Shown: positions 17,874 through 26,906 of the stretch, in pieces
How positions within the stretch are numbered: position 1 is the first letter of the stretch
Layout: every line of letters begins with the position of its first letter
From: Shouchella xiaoxiensis
GTDB taxonomy: Bacteria > Bacillota > Bacilli > Bacillales > Bacillaceae_D
Reading direction: 5' to 3'
Length of the DNA stretch: 64,000 bases
Assembly: GCF_016907895.1 (NCBI RefSeq)
Contig: NZ_JAFBCV010000002.1
Span: 62,001-126,000 of the forward strand
Translations under genes and position numbers: made by a program
The notes under the pieces: model-generated
Told to the model about the DNA's origin: nothing
Database searches by the model: none
The model's input: only the letters and a program-made list of their open reading frames with translations

Positions 17874-18701
17874 TTGAAGATAGGGCAGTGGCAACAAACA
17901 AGCGAACGTTTACTTACCAGTTCGGCTTTTGCTTCAATTGATCCTAACCTGTTTGTTGGCTTTTCAACAAGGTATGGCGGTGTGAGTCAAGCGCCATACC
18001 AATCCCTTAATTTAGGTCTTCATGTGGATGACAGTGAAGCGGATGTTGTTGAAAACCGAACACGTATTGCGAATGATAGTGGTTTTCCACTTCATGCTTG
18101 GGTAGGATCGGAACAAGTTCATGGGGCGAACGTTCTTGAGGTTCACTCTAGCGATCAAGGGAAAGGTGCAATGACTCTCGATTCAGCCATACCTGGAACC
18201 GATGGGCTCTATACAAGGGAACGAGGAATTTTACTAACAAGTCTTTATGCTGACTGTGTTCCGCTTTATTTTGTAGCGGATAGCCATTCGTTAATTGGCG
18301 TTTGTCATGCGGGATGGCAAGGCACTGTTAAACAAATTGGACGAACAATGCTGCTGGAGTGGCAGAGCAAATATGGAATTAAACCGGCCGATGTGCATGT
18401 ATTGATTGGTCCGTCTATATCACCAGAACATTATGAAGTCAATCAACCTGTCATTGATCAAGTTGAGTCTGTTTTACCTTTGATGAATGAAAAGCCTTTT
18501 ACGCAAACAAGGCCAGGTCATTATCTGCTTGATTTGCGTAAATTGAACCAAATGCTTTTATTAAATGAAGGCATTTTGAATGAACACATACATATGACGA
18601 AGGCTTGTACCTTTGTGGATGATACCTTTTTCTCGCATCGGCAAGCGCAAGGAAAAACAGGACGGATGATGAGCATGATCGGGTTTAAGAAGGATGAATA
18701 A
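17874..18701 (+). CDS. pgeF: Peptidoglycan editing factor PgeF/YlmD (multicopper-oxidoreductase-like fold)
   Basis: Member of the YfiH/LACC1 family. E. coli PgeF corrects mis-incorporated L-Ser in the peptidoglycan stem, and homologues act on purine nucleosides. Its gene sits beside division genes across Firmicutes. Family metal-site motifs are present in order: GSEQVHGANV, TSLYADCVPLYF with the conserved Cys, and CHAGWQGT. I choose TTG 17874 because AGGAGG lies seven bases upstream, giving 275 residues; ATG 17868 is too close to the ribosome site. It is the first gene of the ylmDE-sepF-ylmGH group. Confidence 0.85.
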   Translation: MKIGQWQQTSERLLTSSAFASIDPNLFVGFSTRYGGVSQAPYQSLNLGLHVDDSEADVVENRTRIANDSGFPLHAWVGSEQVHGANVLEVHSSDQGKGAMTLDSAIPGTDGLYTRERGILLTSLYADCVPLYFVADSHSLIGVCHAGWQGTVKQIGRTMLLEWQSKYGIKPADVHVLIGPSISPEHYEVNQPVIDQVESVLPLMNEKPFTQTRPGHYLLDLRKLNQMLLLNEGILNEHIHMTKACTFVDDTFFSHRQAQGKTGRMMSMIGFKKDE

Positions 18702-18702
18702 A

Positions 18703-19407
18703 TTGGATCAACAACAAGTAACGAATAACTTAGAGTATCTACGTACACGAATACAAGAAGCTTGCCAAAAAAGCAACCGTCATTTTTCGGAAGTAAAAGT
18801 AATTGCTGTTACGAAATATGTGACTGTAGAAACCGCTCAAAATGCGTTAGCGGCAGGTATTGAAGATATTGGCGAAAATCGCTTAGAAGGTTTGCAAGAA
18901 AAAGTGGAGTCGCTTGGAGTAAGACCCACGTATCACTTTATTGGCTCACTTCAATCGAGAAAAGTGAAGCAACTACCTGAAGAGTTGTCTTATATTCACT
19001 CTCTTGAGCGGACAAGCCTTGCAAAAGAGCTAGACAAACGTTTTAAAGAAAAGGAACAATTGATTAACTGTTTTGTACAAGTGAATGTGTCTGGTGAAGA
19101 GAGCAAGAGTGGTGTAAAGCCAGATGAGGTTTTGACATTTATTGAAAACCTAAAAACCTATCGCTCCTTACGTATAGTTGGTTTAATGACGATGGCTCCT
19201 TTTGTAGAAAATCCAGAACAAACGAGACCAATCTTTAAACAATTGCGGCAACTAAGAGATCAGGTACAGCTTGAGGGCTGGAGTCACGCACCCTGTAAAG
19301 AGTTATCAATGGGTATGTCAAATGACTTTGAAGTGGCGATTGAAGAAGGAGCAACATTTATCCGGATTGGTACATCTCTTGTCGGCAATGAAAAAATGTC
19401 TGGTTGA
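18703..19407 (+). CDS. ylmE: YggS/YlmE-family PLP-binding protein
   Basis: Single-domain alanine-racemase-fold protein that binds pyridoxal phosphate and takes part in PLP homeostasis. The PLP lysine lies in VIAVTKYV, and the family blocks IGENRLEGLQEK, YHFIGSLQSRKVK, HSLER and LSMGMSNDFEVAIEEG are all present. The start is probably TTG 18703, eight bases after AGAAGGA and one base after the pgeF stop; ATG 18694 would overlap pgeF and has no spacing from the ribosome site. Length is 234 residues. Confidence 0.88.
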   Translation: MDQQQVTNNLEYLRTRIQEACQKSNRHFSEVKVIAVTKYVTVETAQNALAAGIEDIGENRLEGLQEKVESLGVRPTYHFIGSLQSRKVKQLPEELSYIHSLERTSLAKELDKRFKEKEQLINCFVQVNVSGEESKSGVKPDEVLTFIENLKTYRSLRIVGLMTMAPFVENPEQTRPIFKQLRQLRDQVQLEGWSHAPCKELSMGMSNDFEVAIEEGATFIRIGTSLVGNEKMSG

Positions 19408-19419
19408 GGAGGCAAATCA

Positions 19420-19860
19420 ATGGGGTTTAAGTCGAAGTTTAAAACTTACTTTAATTTAGATGATCATGTTGAAGAAGTCGAACGCTTTGTAGAAGAACCT
19501 GATCAAACGGAGGAGAGACCACCTTTGAAATCACAGCAAAAAGCAGCTGATACGAAAGATCAAAGCCAAAATGTCGTTAGTTTAAAAAGCGTTCAAAAAA
19601 ACGCCAAAATGTTGTTAATTGAACCTCGCTCTTACGAAGAAACCCAAGATATCGCTGATCATTTAAAAAATCGTAAAGCGGTTGTTATTAACTTGCAACG
19701 AATTGATCGAGAACAAGCGCTACGAGTGGTGGATTTTTTAAGTGGAACGGTTTATGCTATTGGTGGAGACATTCAAAAACTAGGACCTAGTATTTTCCTT
19801 TGTACACCTGATAATGTGGAAATTACAGGTTCAATTAGTGACTTGGCAAATCAATTTTGA
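19420..19860 (+). CDS. sepF: SepF, Z-ring membrane anchor and septum shaping protein
   Basis: Cytoplasmic ring-forming protein that binds the FtsZ C-terminal peptide and, through an N-terminal amphipathic helix, the membrane. The first 15 residues ([14 protein letters not shown]) form that helix. A charged linker and a C-terminal DUF552 core follow, with [18 protein letters not shown] and [19 protein letters not shown]. Length is 146 residues (152 in B. subtilis). The start is ATG 19420 behind GAGGAGG. Confidence 0.94.
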   Translation: MGFKSKFKTYFNLDDHVEEVERFVEEPDQTEERPPLKSQQKAADTKDQSQNVVSLKSVQKNAKMLLIEPRSYEETQDIADHLKNRKAVVINLQRIDREQALRVVDFLSGTVYAIGGDIQKLGPSIFLCTPDNVEITGSISDLANQF

Positions 19861-19889
19861 TTAACTGAAAGTGGGTGAAGAAAAGTTAG

Positions 19890-20174
19890 ATGGAAGAGTT
19901 AGTCGTTTTTCTTTTTACATTGCTTAGGTATGCACTAACGCTATATACGATCGCGATTTTTATTTACATTATCATGTCGTTTGTGGGTGGACGTGATTCT
20001 GCTTTTGGGGAGATGCTCGGTAAGTTGGTTGAACCGTACTTAGAAATTTTCCGTAGCTTCATCCCTCCAATTGGAATGATTGACTTATCTCCGTTAATCG
20101 CAATTCTATTATTACGGTTTGCGGGAACTGGACTAATTAGTTTACAGAACATGGTTCTTAACTGGTTGTTTTAA
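19890..20174 (+). CDS. ylmG: YggT-family membrane protein
   Basis: Small integral membrane protein with two hydrophobic segments (about residues 5-30 and 60-90) and the family motif VGGRDS followed by VEPYLEIFRSFIPPIG and DLSPLIAILLL. In cyanobacteria and chloroplasts homologues influence nucleoid or thylakoid organisation; in Firmicutes it is linked to division genes without a firm role. The ribosome site before ATG 19890 is weak. 94 residues. ylmH starts four bases after its stop. Confidence 0.88.
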   Translation: MEELVVFLFTLLRYALTLYTIAIFIYIIMSFVGGRDSAFGEMLGKLVEPYLEIFRSFIPPIGMIDLSPLIAILLLRFAGTGLISLQNMVLNWLF

Positions 20175-20177
20175 AAG

Positions 20178-20945
20178 ATGTCAATGTATGAACATTTCAG
20201 ACCCGAGGAACATTCGTTTATTGATCAAATGAAGACTGTTTATGAACAGGTAACGATGTATCACCAAACAAAGCTGACAGATTTTCTTGATCCACGTCAG
20301 CAGGATATTCTAGTCGCTATCATTGGAAAAGATGACGCTTGTGAGCTACAGTTTTATGGAGGGGCGGATGGATGTGAGCGAAAGAGAGCATCCATTCGTC
20401 CTGCTTACCTAAATGATGAACCGGTTGAGTGGAACATGACCTTCTTGAAAGCCTCATACTCAAGTAAATTTACAAGTCTCGCACATCGAGACGTTCTTGG
20501 TGCACTTATGAACACTGGCTTAAAGCGAGAAAAGTTTGGAGACATTGCCATTCATGATAACTATTTTTTAATTGCTTGTACGGATAATAGCGCAACCTAT
20601 GTTCGAATGTCGCTTGAACAAGTTGGCAGAACGTCGGTTCAATTTGAAGAAATGGATCAGTTCGTTATGACTGAAGAAGATTGGACTGAAACAGAAATTC
20701 TGCTTTCGTCATTAAGGCTTGATTCGGTTATTGCTACTGTTTATGGTTTATCAAGAGGTAAAGCGGCAGAGGCAATTGTAAAAGGGCTTGTTAAAGTGAA
20801 CTGGAAAAAAACTGAAAACACAGCATTTCGCCTGGACGCAAATGACTATTTATCATTACGTGGATATGGCAGAGGAAAAATAATAACTATAAATGGCACG
20901 ACGAAAAAGGATAAATTAAAAGTTACTGTTGGAAGAAAACAGTAA
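20178..20945 (+). CDS. ylmH: YlmH, S4-domain RNA-binding protein (translation rescue)
   Basis: RNA-binding protein with a C-terminal S4 domain (DSVIATVYGLSRGKAAEAIVKGLVKVNW...). B. subtilis YlmH has been linked to 50S-peptidyl-tRNA complexes in ribosome-associated quality control, partly overlapping with RqcP (family knowledge); the RqcH gene lies 16 kb downstream here. The N-terminal part holds the RPAYL and IGKDDACELQFYGGADGCERKRASIRP-type blocks of the family. 255 residues. ATG 20178 has no good ribosome site, so translation is probably coupled to ylmG. Confidence 0.88.
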   Translation: MSMYEHFRPEEHSFIDQMKTVYEQVTMYHQTKLTDFLDPRQQDILVAIIGKDDACELQFYGGADGCERKRASIRPAYLNDEPVEWNMTFLKASYSSKFTSLAHRDVLGALMNTGLKREKFGDIAIHDNYFLIACTDNSATYVRMSLEQVGRTSVQFEEMDQFVMTEEDWTETEILLSSLRLDSVIATVYGLSRGKAAEAIVKGLVKVNWKKTENTAFRLDANDYLSLRGYGRGKIITINGTTKKDKLKVTVGRKQ

Positions 20946-20992
20946 TAAGGATCGTGGTTTTTGCGAAATTTGTTGCTTTGTCTTGTTTTTTA

Positions 20993-21019
20993 GCAGGAAT
21001 TTCTGTATTAGTGTCGAAT
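20993..21019 (+). promoter_or_regulatory. Sigma-H promoter for divIVA
   Basis: GCAGGAATT (20993-21001), an 11-base spacer and GTCGAAT (21013-21019) match every constrained position of the sigma-H consensus RnAGGAwww-N11/12-RnnGAAT. It lies 43 bases before the divIVA start. Geometry is identical to the ftsAZ site at 12003. Confidence 0.8.
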
Positions 21020-21061
21020 GAATAGAGAAGTGACTAAAAGTATGTTTTGGAGGTGGCTGCG

Positions 21062-21574
21062 TTGCCTTTAACGCCGTTAGATATTCACAATAAAGAATTT
21101 ACCCGCTCATTTCGCGGTTATGATGAAGACGAAGTAAACGAATTTTTGGATCAAATTATTAAAGATTATGAAGCTGCACTTAGAGAAAAGAAAGAGTTAT
21201 TTGAACAAGTAAATTCACTTGATGAAAAACTTGCTCATTTTAACAATATTGAAGAGACGCTAAATAAATCGATTCTTGTTGCACAAGAAGCAGCTGATGA
21301 TCTTCGTGGAAATGCGCAAAAAGAAGCACAGCTGATCATTAAAGAATCAGAGAAAAATGCAAATCGCATCGTAAATGAAGCATTAACCAAATCACGTAAA
21401 GTGATGATGGAAATGGAAGAGCTTAAGAAGCAAGCTTCTGTTTACAAAATGCGCTTTAAAATGTTAATTGAAGCGCAAATGGAAATGCTCCAGACTGATG
21501 ATTGGGAGCAGTTTGCAGGCAGTGAAGAATTTGATGAAGAAGAATTATTAAAGGAACATGAGCAAAACTCATAA
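21062..21574 (+). CDS. divIVA: DivIVA, polar and septal curvature-sensing coiled coil
   Basis: Tetramer-forming coiled-coil protein that marks poles and septa, recruits MinJ and, in sporulation, RacA. The N-terminal membrane-binding block PLTPLDIHNKEFTRSFRGYDEDEVNEFL is nearly identical to B. subtilis, and the rest is heptad-rich helix. The start is TTG 21062, eight bases after GGAGG; TTG 21047 overlaps the ribosome site. 170 residues. It has its own promoter and terminator. In B. subtilis ileS follows; here it does not. Confidence 0.95.
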   Translation: MPLTPLDIHNKEFTRSFRGYDEDEVNEFLDQIIKDYEAALREKKELFEQVNSLDEKLAHFNNIEETLNKSILVAQEAADDLRGNAQKEAQLIIKESEKNANRIVNEALTKSRKVMMEMEELKKQASVYKMRFKMLIEAQMEMLQTDDWEQFAGSEEFDEEELLKEHEQNS

Positions 21575-21600
21575 AACTGTGGAAACCATCATTTCGCTAA

Positions 21601-21629
21601 AAGCCGTTCAGAATCCGAACGGCTTTTTT
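21601..21629 (+). terminator. Terminator after divIVA
   Basis: Perfect 9-bp stem AAGCCGTTC/GAACGGCTT with a seven-base loop, followed by T. Confidence 0.9.
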
Positions 21630-21697
21630 GTTGGTTAGATTTTCAAGAGCAAAAAATAATAAAATGGTCATCCTATAAGTATTAAAGGGGGAAGAGC

Positions 21698-22336
21698 ATG
21701 AAATTACCACTTAAACAATTGAAAAATGACCTACAAAATCGTAAACATGAATTAGAAAAACAAATGGACTGGTATCAGCATACGGCTGATCATGGTTCAC
21801 AAGAGTTATCTCAATATGATAATCATCCAGCTGACAACGCTACAGACTTATTTGACCGTGAAAAAGATCAAGCACTGCATGACCATGTTAAAGTAGAATT
21901 AAATGAGACAATGAACGCTTTAGAAAAACTCGAACGTGGCACTTATGGCATATGTGAACAAACCGGACAGGCCATACCTGTTGAGCGACTTCTTGCAAAC
22001 CCTACAGCACGAACTGTTATGGGGGCTGAGCCTAAATTTGAAGAGTATCGTCCAGTAGAGGAAGATGTCCTTAAAGGATTTGAACAGTATACAGACGACG
22101 ACAAAGAGAATGAGACTGAATTTGATGGTGAAGATGCTTACCAAATGGTTGCCCGCTTTAATGATACTTCACCAGAATACGATGAAGAAACGGGAGATAC
22201 AGATTTATACGGTTCCAATGGTGTCGAAGCATTTGAAGGGTTTCTTTCTACGGGAATTGACGGCTACCATGGCCCTGATAGTGTCCGTATTGAACAAAAT
22301 GAACATTATAAATCTTATCGGGAAAGTGAAAAATAA
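21698..22336 (+). CDS. ylyA: YlyA/YteA-like DksA-family protein with degenerate zinc finger
   Basis: DksA/TraR-related protein with an N-terminal coiled coil (residues 1-60, ending DNATDLFDREKD) and a C-terminal finger region GTYGICEQTGQAIPVERLLANPTAR. Only the first of the four usual zinc Cys is kept; the second position is Thr and the later pair is missing, as in the Bacillus YlyA/YteA group. B. subtilis YlyA binds RNA polymerase and modulates late forespore genes. 212 residues, very acidic C-terminal half. ATG 21698 follows AAAGGGGG. It occupies the ylyA slot between divIVA and lspA. Confidence 0.82.
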   Translation: MKLPLKQLKNDLQNRKHELEKQMDWYQHTADHGSQELSQYDNHPADNATDLFDREKDQALHDHVKVELNETMNALEKLERGTYGICEQTGQAIPVERLLANPTARTVMGAEPKFEEYRPVEEDVLKGFEQYTDDDKENETEFDGEDAYQMVARFNDTSPEYDEETGDTDLYGSNGVEAFEGFLSTGIDGYHGPDSVRIEQNEHYKSYRESEK

Positions 22337-22360
22337 CGCCTAATCGTTGGGCGTTATTTC
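22333..22360 (+). terminator. Hairpin after ylyA, weak terminator
   Basis: Perfect 8-bp stem ATAACGCC/GGCGTTAT around a nine-base loop, beginning in the ylyA stop codon. The T tract is short (TTTC), so termination may be partial. Confidence 0.6.
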
Positions 22361-22366
22361 ACGTTA

Positions 22367-22396
22367 TCGACAGGGACTTTTGCCAAGATATATGCT
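22367..22396 (+). promoter_or_regulatory. Candidate sigma-A promoter for lspA
   Basis: TCGACA (22367-22372), 18-base spacer, TATGCT (22391-22396). The -10 lies within an inverted repeat TATGCTA-CACT-TAGCATA (22391-22408), which could be an operator. Confidence 0.45.
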
Positions 22397-22408
22397 ACAC
22401 TTAGCATA
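22391..22408. repeat. Inverted repeat over the lspA -10 region
   Basis: Perfect 7-bp arms TATGCTA and TAGCATA with a CACT spacer. It overlaps the presumed -10 and transcription start. Protein unknown. Confidence 0.5.
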
Positions 22409-22429
22409 ATCTAAACTGGAGGATATAGA

Positions 22430-22885
22430 ATGGCATACATAATAGCATTAATCATTATTGCGTTTGACCAATGGACAAAATGGCTTGTTGTCGATAATAT
22501 GATGATTGGTGAAAGTATAACGGTGATTGAAAACGTATTGTCGATTTTCTCGCATCGTAACAGCGGTGCTGCTTTCGGAATTTTACAAGGTCAGATGTGG
22601 TTATTTTATATTATTACCATCGTTATGGTCGGTGTCATTATTTATTTAATACAGACAGAGGCGAGAAATCATACGTTGTTAAAATGGGCACTGGGACTTG
22701 TTTTAGGAGGAGCGATTGGAAACTTTATTGATCGTGTATTTAGGCAAGAAGTGGTCGATTTTATTGATACATTTGGAAATTTCCCGATCTTTAATATTGC
22801 GGACTCCGCTTTAACGATTGGTGTTGGATTGTTTATTATTAACTTACTTTTAGAAGCTAGACGAGAAAAAAGGAGCAACAATTAA
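22430..22885 (+). CDS. lspA: Lipoprotein signal peptidase
   Basis: Membrane aspartic protease that cleaves the signal peptide of prolipoproteins after lipid attachment. The 151-residue protein has four membrane segments and the family motifs FDQWTKWLV (first conserved Asp region), [21 protein letters not shown] and VVDFIDTF...[11 protein letters not shown], which supply the catalytic Asp pair. The start is ATG 22430 behind TGGAGGA. ylyB starts directly after the stop, so the two form a unit. Confidence 0.95.
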   Translation: MAYIIALIIIAFDQWTKWLVVDNMMIGESITVIENVLSIFSHRNSGAAFGILQGQMWLFYIITIVMVGVIIYLIQTEARNHTLLKWALGLVLGGAIGNFIDRVFRQEVVDFIDTFGNFPIFNIADSALTIGVGLFIINLLLEARREKRSNN

Positions 22886-23794
22886 ATGGAGTCATGGGTA
22901 GTAGAAGAAACACAAAAAAATGAGCGTATTGATAAACTAATTGTCGCACTGCACGAGCAGGCGTCACGAACGCATGTGCAAAAATGGATCAATGATGGTG
23001 CTGTTACCGTGAATGGACATGTTGTGAAATCAAATTATAAAGTACAGCAAGGCGATCAAATTGAACTTGATGAGCCTGCGCCAGAAGAAATTGAAATTAA
23101 ACCTGAAAACATTCCATTAACCGTTGTATACGAAGACTCGGATGTCATTGTCGTTAATAAACCGAGAGGGATGGTTGTTCATCCTGCCCCTGGACATTAC
23201 ACGGGGACACTGGTTCATGCTTTGTTGTTTCACTGCAAGGACTTGTCTGGAATTAACGGTGAGATTCGTCCGGGTATAGTTCACCGTATTGATAAAGATA
23301 CATCAGGCTTAATTATGGCTGCTAAAAATGACCATGCACATGAACAGTTATCGAAGCAGCTAAAAGATAAAACAACTGGGCGGCAATACAAAGCCATCGT
23401 TCACGGTGTTTTATCGCATACAAAGGGGACGATTGATGCTCCTATTGGACGCGATCAAAAAGATAGACAAAAAATGGCCGTCACTCATATGAACAGTAAG
23501 GCTGCCGTTACTCATTTTACCTTAGAAGAAACGTTTAACGAATATAGCTACGTGACGTGTGAACTCGAAACGGGAAGAACGCATCAATTACGCGTTCATT
23601 TTAATTATATTGAGCACCCAATTGCTGGTGATCCAAAATACGGTCCAAAACGCACGCTTGATATATCCGGACAAGCTTTACATGCGGAAACCTTAACATT
23701 TGTTCATCCTAGATCTGAGGAGAAAATGGCTTTTACAGCACCGGTTCCAGCTGATATGCAACGCTTGCTAGATGAATTAAGAGATTCGCATTGA
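22886..23794 (+). CDS. ylyB: RluA-family 23S rRNA pseudouridine synthase
   Basis: Two-domain enzyme: N-terminal S4 RNA-binding domain (RTHVQKWINDGAVTVNG) and RluA-type catalytic domain with HRIDKDTSGL, where Asp136 is the catalytic residue, and GRTHQLRVHF near the end. Orthologous to B. subtilis YlyB by position and to E. coli RluD by family; the exact target uridines are not shown by the sequence. 302 residues. ATG 22886 follows AAAGGAG within lspA. Its stop codon lies inside the -35 box of the pyr promoter. Confidence 0.9.
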   Translation: MESWVVEETQKNERIDKLIVALHEQASRTHVQKWINDGAVTVNGHVVKSNYKVQQGDQIELDEPAPEEIEIKPENIPLTVVYEDSDVIVVNKPRGMVVHPAPGHYTGTLVHALLFHCKDLSGINGEIRPGIVHRIDKDTSGLIMAAKNDHAHEQLSKQLKDKTTGRQYKAIVHGVLSHTKGTIDAPIGRDQKDRQKMAVTHMNSKAAVTHFTLEETFNEYSYVTCELETGRTHQLRVHFNYIEHPIAGDPKYGPKRTLDISGQALHAETLTFVHPRSEEKMAFTAPVPADMQRLLDELRDSH

Positions 23795-23819
23795 CAAAAA
23801 CCGCGGGAACAAGCATAAT
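23791..23819 (+). promoter_or_regulatory. Sigma-A promoter of the pyr operon
   Basis: Perfect TTGACA (23791-23796), 17-base spacer, CATAAT (23814-23819). The -35 overlaps the ylyB stop codon. It is followed by the PyrR attenuator. Confidence 0.85.
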
Positions 23820-23836
23820 GAAGAAAGAATAAAACG

Positions 23837-24487
<651 letters not shown>

Positions 24488-24489
24488 AT

Positions 24490-24599
24490 CCTCTTTAAAA
24501 ACAGTCCAGAGAGGCTGGCAAGAGGAGAGAATGCAAAGGACCTACGTGTACCTTCTGCTTCTTTCTTGCCGCCTTCTGTTGACGCAGAAGGCTTTTTTT
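24490..24599 (+). promoter_or_regulatory. PyrR attenuator 2 (pyrR-pyrP)
   Basis: The binding hairpin is CCTCTT (24490-24495) with AAGAGG (24520-24525), carrying AGTCCAGAGAGGCT (24503-24516), a perfect PyrR consensus. An antiterminator segment with CCTTCTG near 24551 and a terminator stem GCCTTCTG/CAGAAGGC (24571-24578, 24585-24592) with seven T follow. It controls pyrP and everything downstream. Confidence 0.93.
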
Positions 24600-24630
24600 A
24601 TCGGGAATTTGAACAAAAGGAGCAGAAAGA

Positions 24631-25944
24631 ATGAACCAAACAAACATGAGATTAGGCATCAAAGAAATACCACGCGCAGATCAATGGCTCTTTTTTAGCC
24701 TGCAACATTTATGCGCCATGTTCGGTGCGACGGTACTTGTACCGTTCTTAGTAGATATGAGTCCGGCAACCGCGCTTTTATCAAGCGGTCTCGGGACGCT
24801 GGCATTCATCTTAGTTACAAAAGGTCAGGTACCAGCTTATCTTGGATCATCATTCGCGTTTATAACTCCGATTATATCCGCACAAGCACTAGGCGGTGTT
24901 GAGGGAGCGATGATCGGAAGTTTCTTTGCCGGACTAATTTATGGGATTGTTGCGCTAATCATAAAAGGGGCAGGAACAGGCTGGATAACAAAAGTTCTTC
25001 CGCCAGTTGTTGTTGGTCCTGTTATCATGGTCATTGGTCTTAGTTTGGCAACAACCGCCATTAACAATGCCATGTACTTACCTGGTACGCCAACTGGTGA
25101 AGATCCAGTATACAGTTTGATCCACATTGCAACAGCAGGGATAACACTTGGTGTGGCGGTCATTGCGACGATGTACTTTAAGGGGTTTCTTAACTTAATA
25201 CCAATTTTGCTAGGACTGCTTGCCGGTTATGGATTTGCACTATGGCAAGGCTTAATTGATCTCTCTCCTATACGAGAAGCAAGCTGGATCGCCTCGCCTG
25301 AACTGATCGTACCATTTGTAACCTATACACCAAGTGTGAACTGGGCGATTGTGGCGATTATGGCACCTGTTGCTTTAGTTACACTAGCTGAACATACAGG
25401 TCAATTAATGGTGTTAAGCAAAGTAGCAGGTAAGAACTTTCTAGAAAAGCCAGGTATGCACAGAACGGTAATGGGGGATGGAATTGCGACAATGATTGCA
25501 GCATCCATTGGAGGACCTCCAAATACCACCTATGGTGAAAATGTAGGTGTTGTTGCCATAACACGAGTGTTCAGTGTGTTTGTTGTAGCGGGAGCTGCCG
25601 TGTTAGCCATTATCTTCTCCTTTGTTGGTAAAATTGCTGCGGTGATTGACTCAATACCTGTAGCAGTGATGGGCGGCATCTCAATTCTCTTATTCGGAAT
25701 CATCGCTTCAGCTGGTGTGCGGATGCTAGTTGATAACCGAATTGATATGGGGGAGAAACGCAACATGGTCATCGCATCAATTATTCTAGTGATTGGAATT
25801 GGTGGTGCCATTGTACGCTTACCAGGGTTTGAAATTGCCGGAATGTCGTTAGCGACAATTATTGGTTTGCTTCTTCATGGAATCTTACCTAATCGTAAAG
25901 TCAGTTATGGAAACAATGAAATGTTTGACGAAAAGATAAACTAA
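24631..25944 (+). CDS. pyrP: Uracil permease
   Basis: Nucleobase:cation symporter-2 (UraA) family membrane transporter for uracil uptake. The 437-residue protein has about 12-14 hydrophobic segments, including [14 protein letters not shown] near segment 3, the LAEHTGQL block (conserved Glu-His of the substrate site) and [16 protein letters not shown] 24631 follows AAAAGGAG. It is separated from pyrB by only 32 bases with no attenuator, unlike B. subtilis. Confidence 0.95.
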   Translation: MNQTNMRLGIKEIPRADQWLFFSLQHLCAMFGATVLVPFLVDMSPATALLSSGLGTLAFILVTKGQVPAYLGSSFAFITPIISAQALGGVEGAMIGSFFAGLIYGIVALIIKGAGTGWITKVLPPVVVGPVIMVIGLSLATTAINNAMYLPGTPTGEDPVYSLIHIATAGITLGVAVIATMYFKGFLNLIPILLGLLAGYGFALWQGLIDLSPIREASWIASPELIVPFVTYTPSVNWAIVAIMAPVALVTLAEHTGQLMVLSKVAGKNFLEKPGMHRTVMGDGIATMIAASIGGPPNTTYGENVGVVAITRVFSVFVVAGAAVLAIIFSFVGKIAAVIDSIPVAVMGGISILLFGIIASAGVRMLVDNRIDMGEKRNMVIASIILVIGIGGAIVRLPGFEIAGMSLATIIGLLLHGILPNRKVSYGNNEMFDEKIN

Positions 25945-25976
25945 ACATCGTATTCAATTTTAAGGAGGCAGATCAT

Positions 25977-26882
25977 ATGGGTGTGCATATGTTTCAAACG
26001 CGACCAGTTGGGCTTCATACAATGAGTGAACTGAGCGTGAGGGATGTACAACAGTTGCTTGATCAAGCAGAGGCGTTTTCAAAAGGTGACAAGTGGAAGC
26101 CGAAAACACAATCCTTTGTCGCAAATCTTTTTTTTGAAGCTAGTACGAGAACGCGCTTTAGTTTTGAAATTGCTGAACGTAAATTGGGACTTGAAATTCT
26201 CCAATTTGATGGCGATCACTCAAGTATAAAAAAAGGAGAAAGCCTTTATGACACAGCGCGTACATTGGAATCAATTGGAGCAGATGCGCTAGTTATCCGT
26301 CACTCTCAAGATGCCTTCTTTAATGAGTTAAAAAACATTTCAATACCAATAATCAATGCTGGAGATGGTTGTGGAAATCACCCAACCCAATCCCTGCTTG
26401 ATTTGTTAACGATTAAGCAAGAATTTGGTCTGTTTCAAGGGTTAGCAGTGACGATTGTTGGTGATTTGCATCATAGTCGGGTTGCGCGTTCAAATGCTGA
26501 TATTTTAACTAGGTTAGGTGCGATTGTCACAATTGCTGGTCCAAGAGAATGGATGGGGGATTTTCACCAATCATACCGCTACATCTCCATTGATGAAGCA
26601 GCGAGACATGCTGATATTGTGATGCTGCTGCGCGTTCAGCACGAGCGCCATAGTCAAAGGGATTCTTTTTCAAAAGAAATGTATCACCAATCATATGGAT
26701 TAACGAGAGAGCGCGAGGCTCTCATGCCACGATCAAGTATTATTATGCATCCAGCCCCAGTAAATCGCGATGTGGAAATAGCGAGTGAACTTGTAGAATG
26801 TGCACGCTCACGGATTTATAAACAAAGTGCTAATGGCGTAGCTGTACGCATGGCTGTTCTAAAAAAAGCATTAGAAGCTTAA
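25977..26882 (+). CDS. pyrB: Aspartate carbamoyltransferase
   Basis: Catalyses the committed step, carbamoyl phosphate plus aspartate to carbamoyl aspartate. The carbamoyl-phosphate motif [13 protein letters not shown] is present (Ala in place of the more common Pro), as are [15 protein letters not shown] and [10 protein letters not shown]. The 301-residue length matches a catalytic chain; no regulatory chain gene (pyrI) is present, as in Bacillus. ATG 25977 follows AAGGAGG; ATG 25986 is a possible alternative. Confidence 0.95.
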   Translation: MGVHMFQTRPVGLHTMSELSVRDVQQLLDQAEAFSKGDKWKPKTQSFVANLFFEASTRTRFSFEIAERKLGLEILQFDGDHSSIKKGESLYDTARTLESIGADALVIRHSQDAFFNELKNISIPIINAGDGCGNHPTQSLLDLLTIKQEFGLFQGLAVTIVGDLHHSRVARSNADILTRLGAIVTIAGPREWMGDFHQSYRYISIDEAARHADIVMLLRVQHERHSQRDSFSKEMYHQSYGLTREREALMPRSSIIMHPAPVNRDVEIASELVECARSRIYKQSANGVAVRMAVLKKALEA

Positions 26883-26906
26883 TTCATTCTTGGAGGCGAT
26901 TTACGA

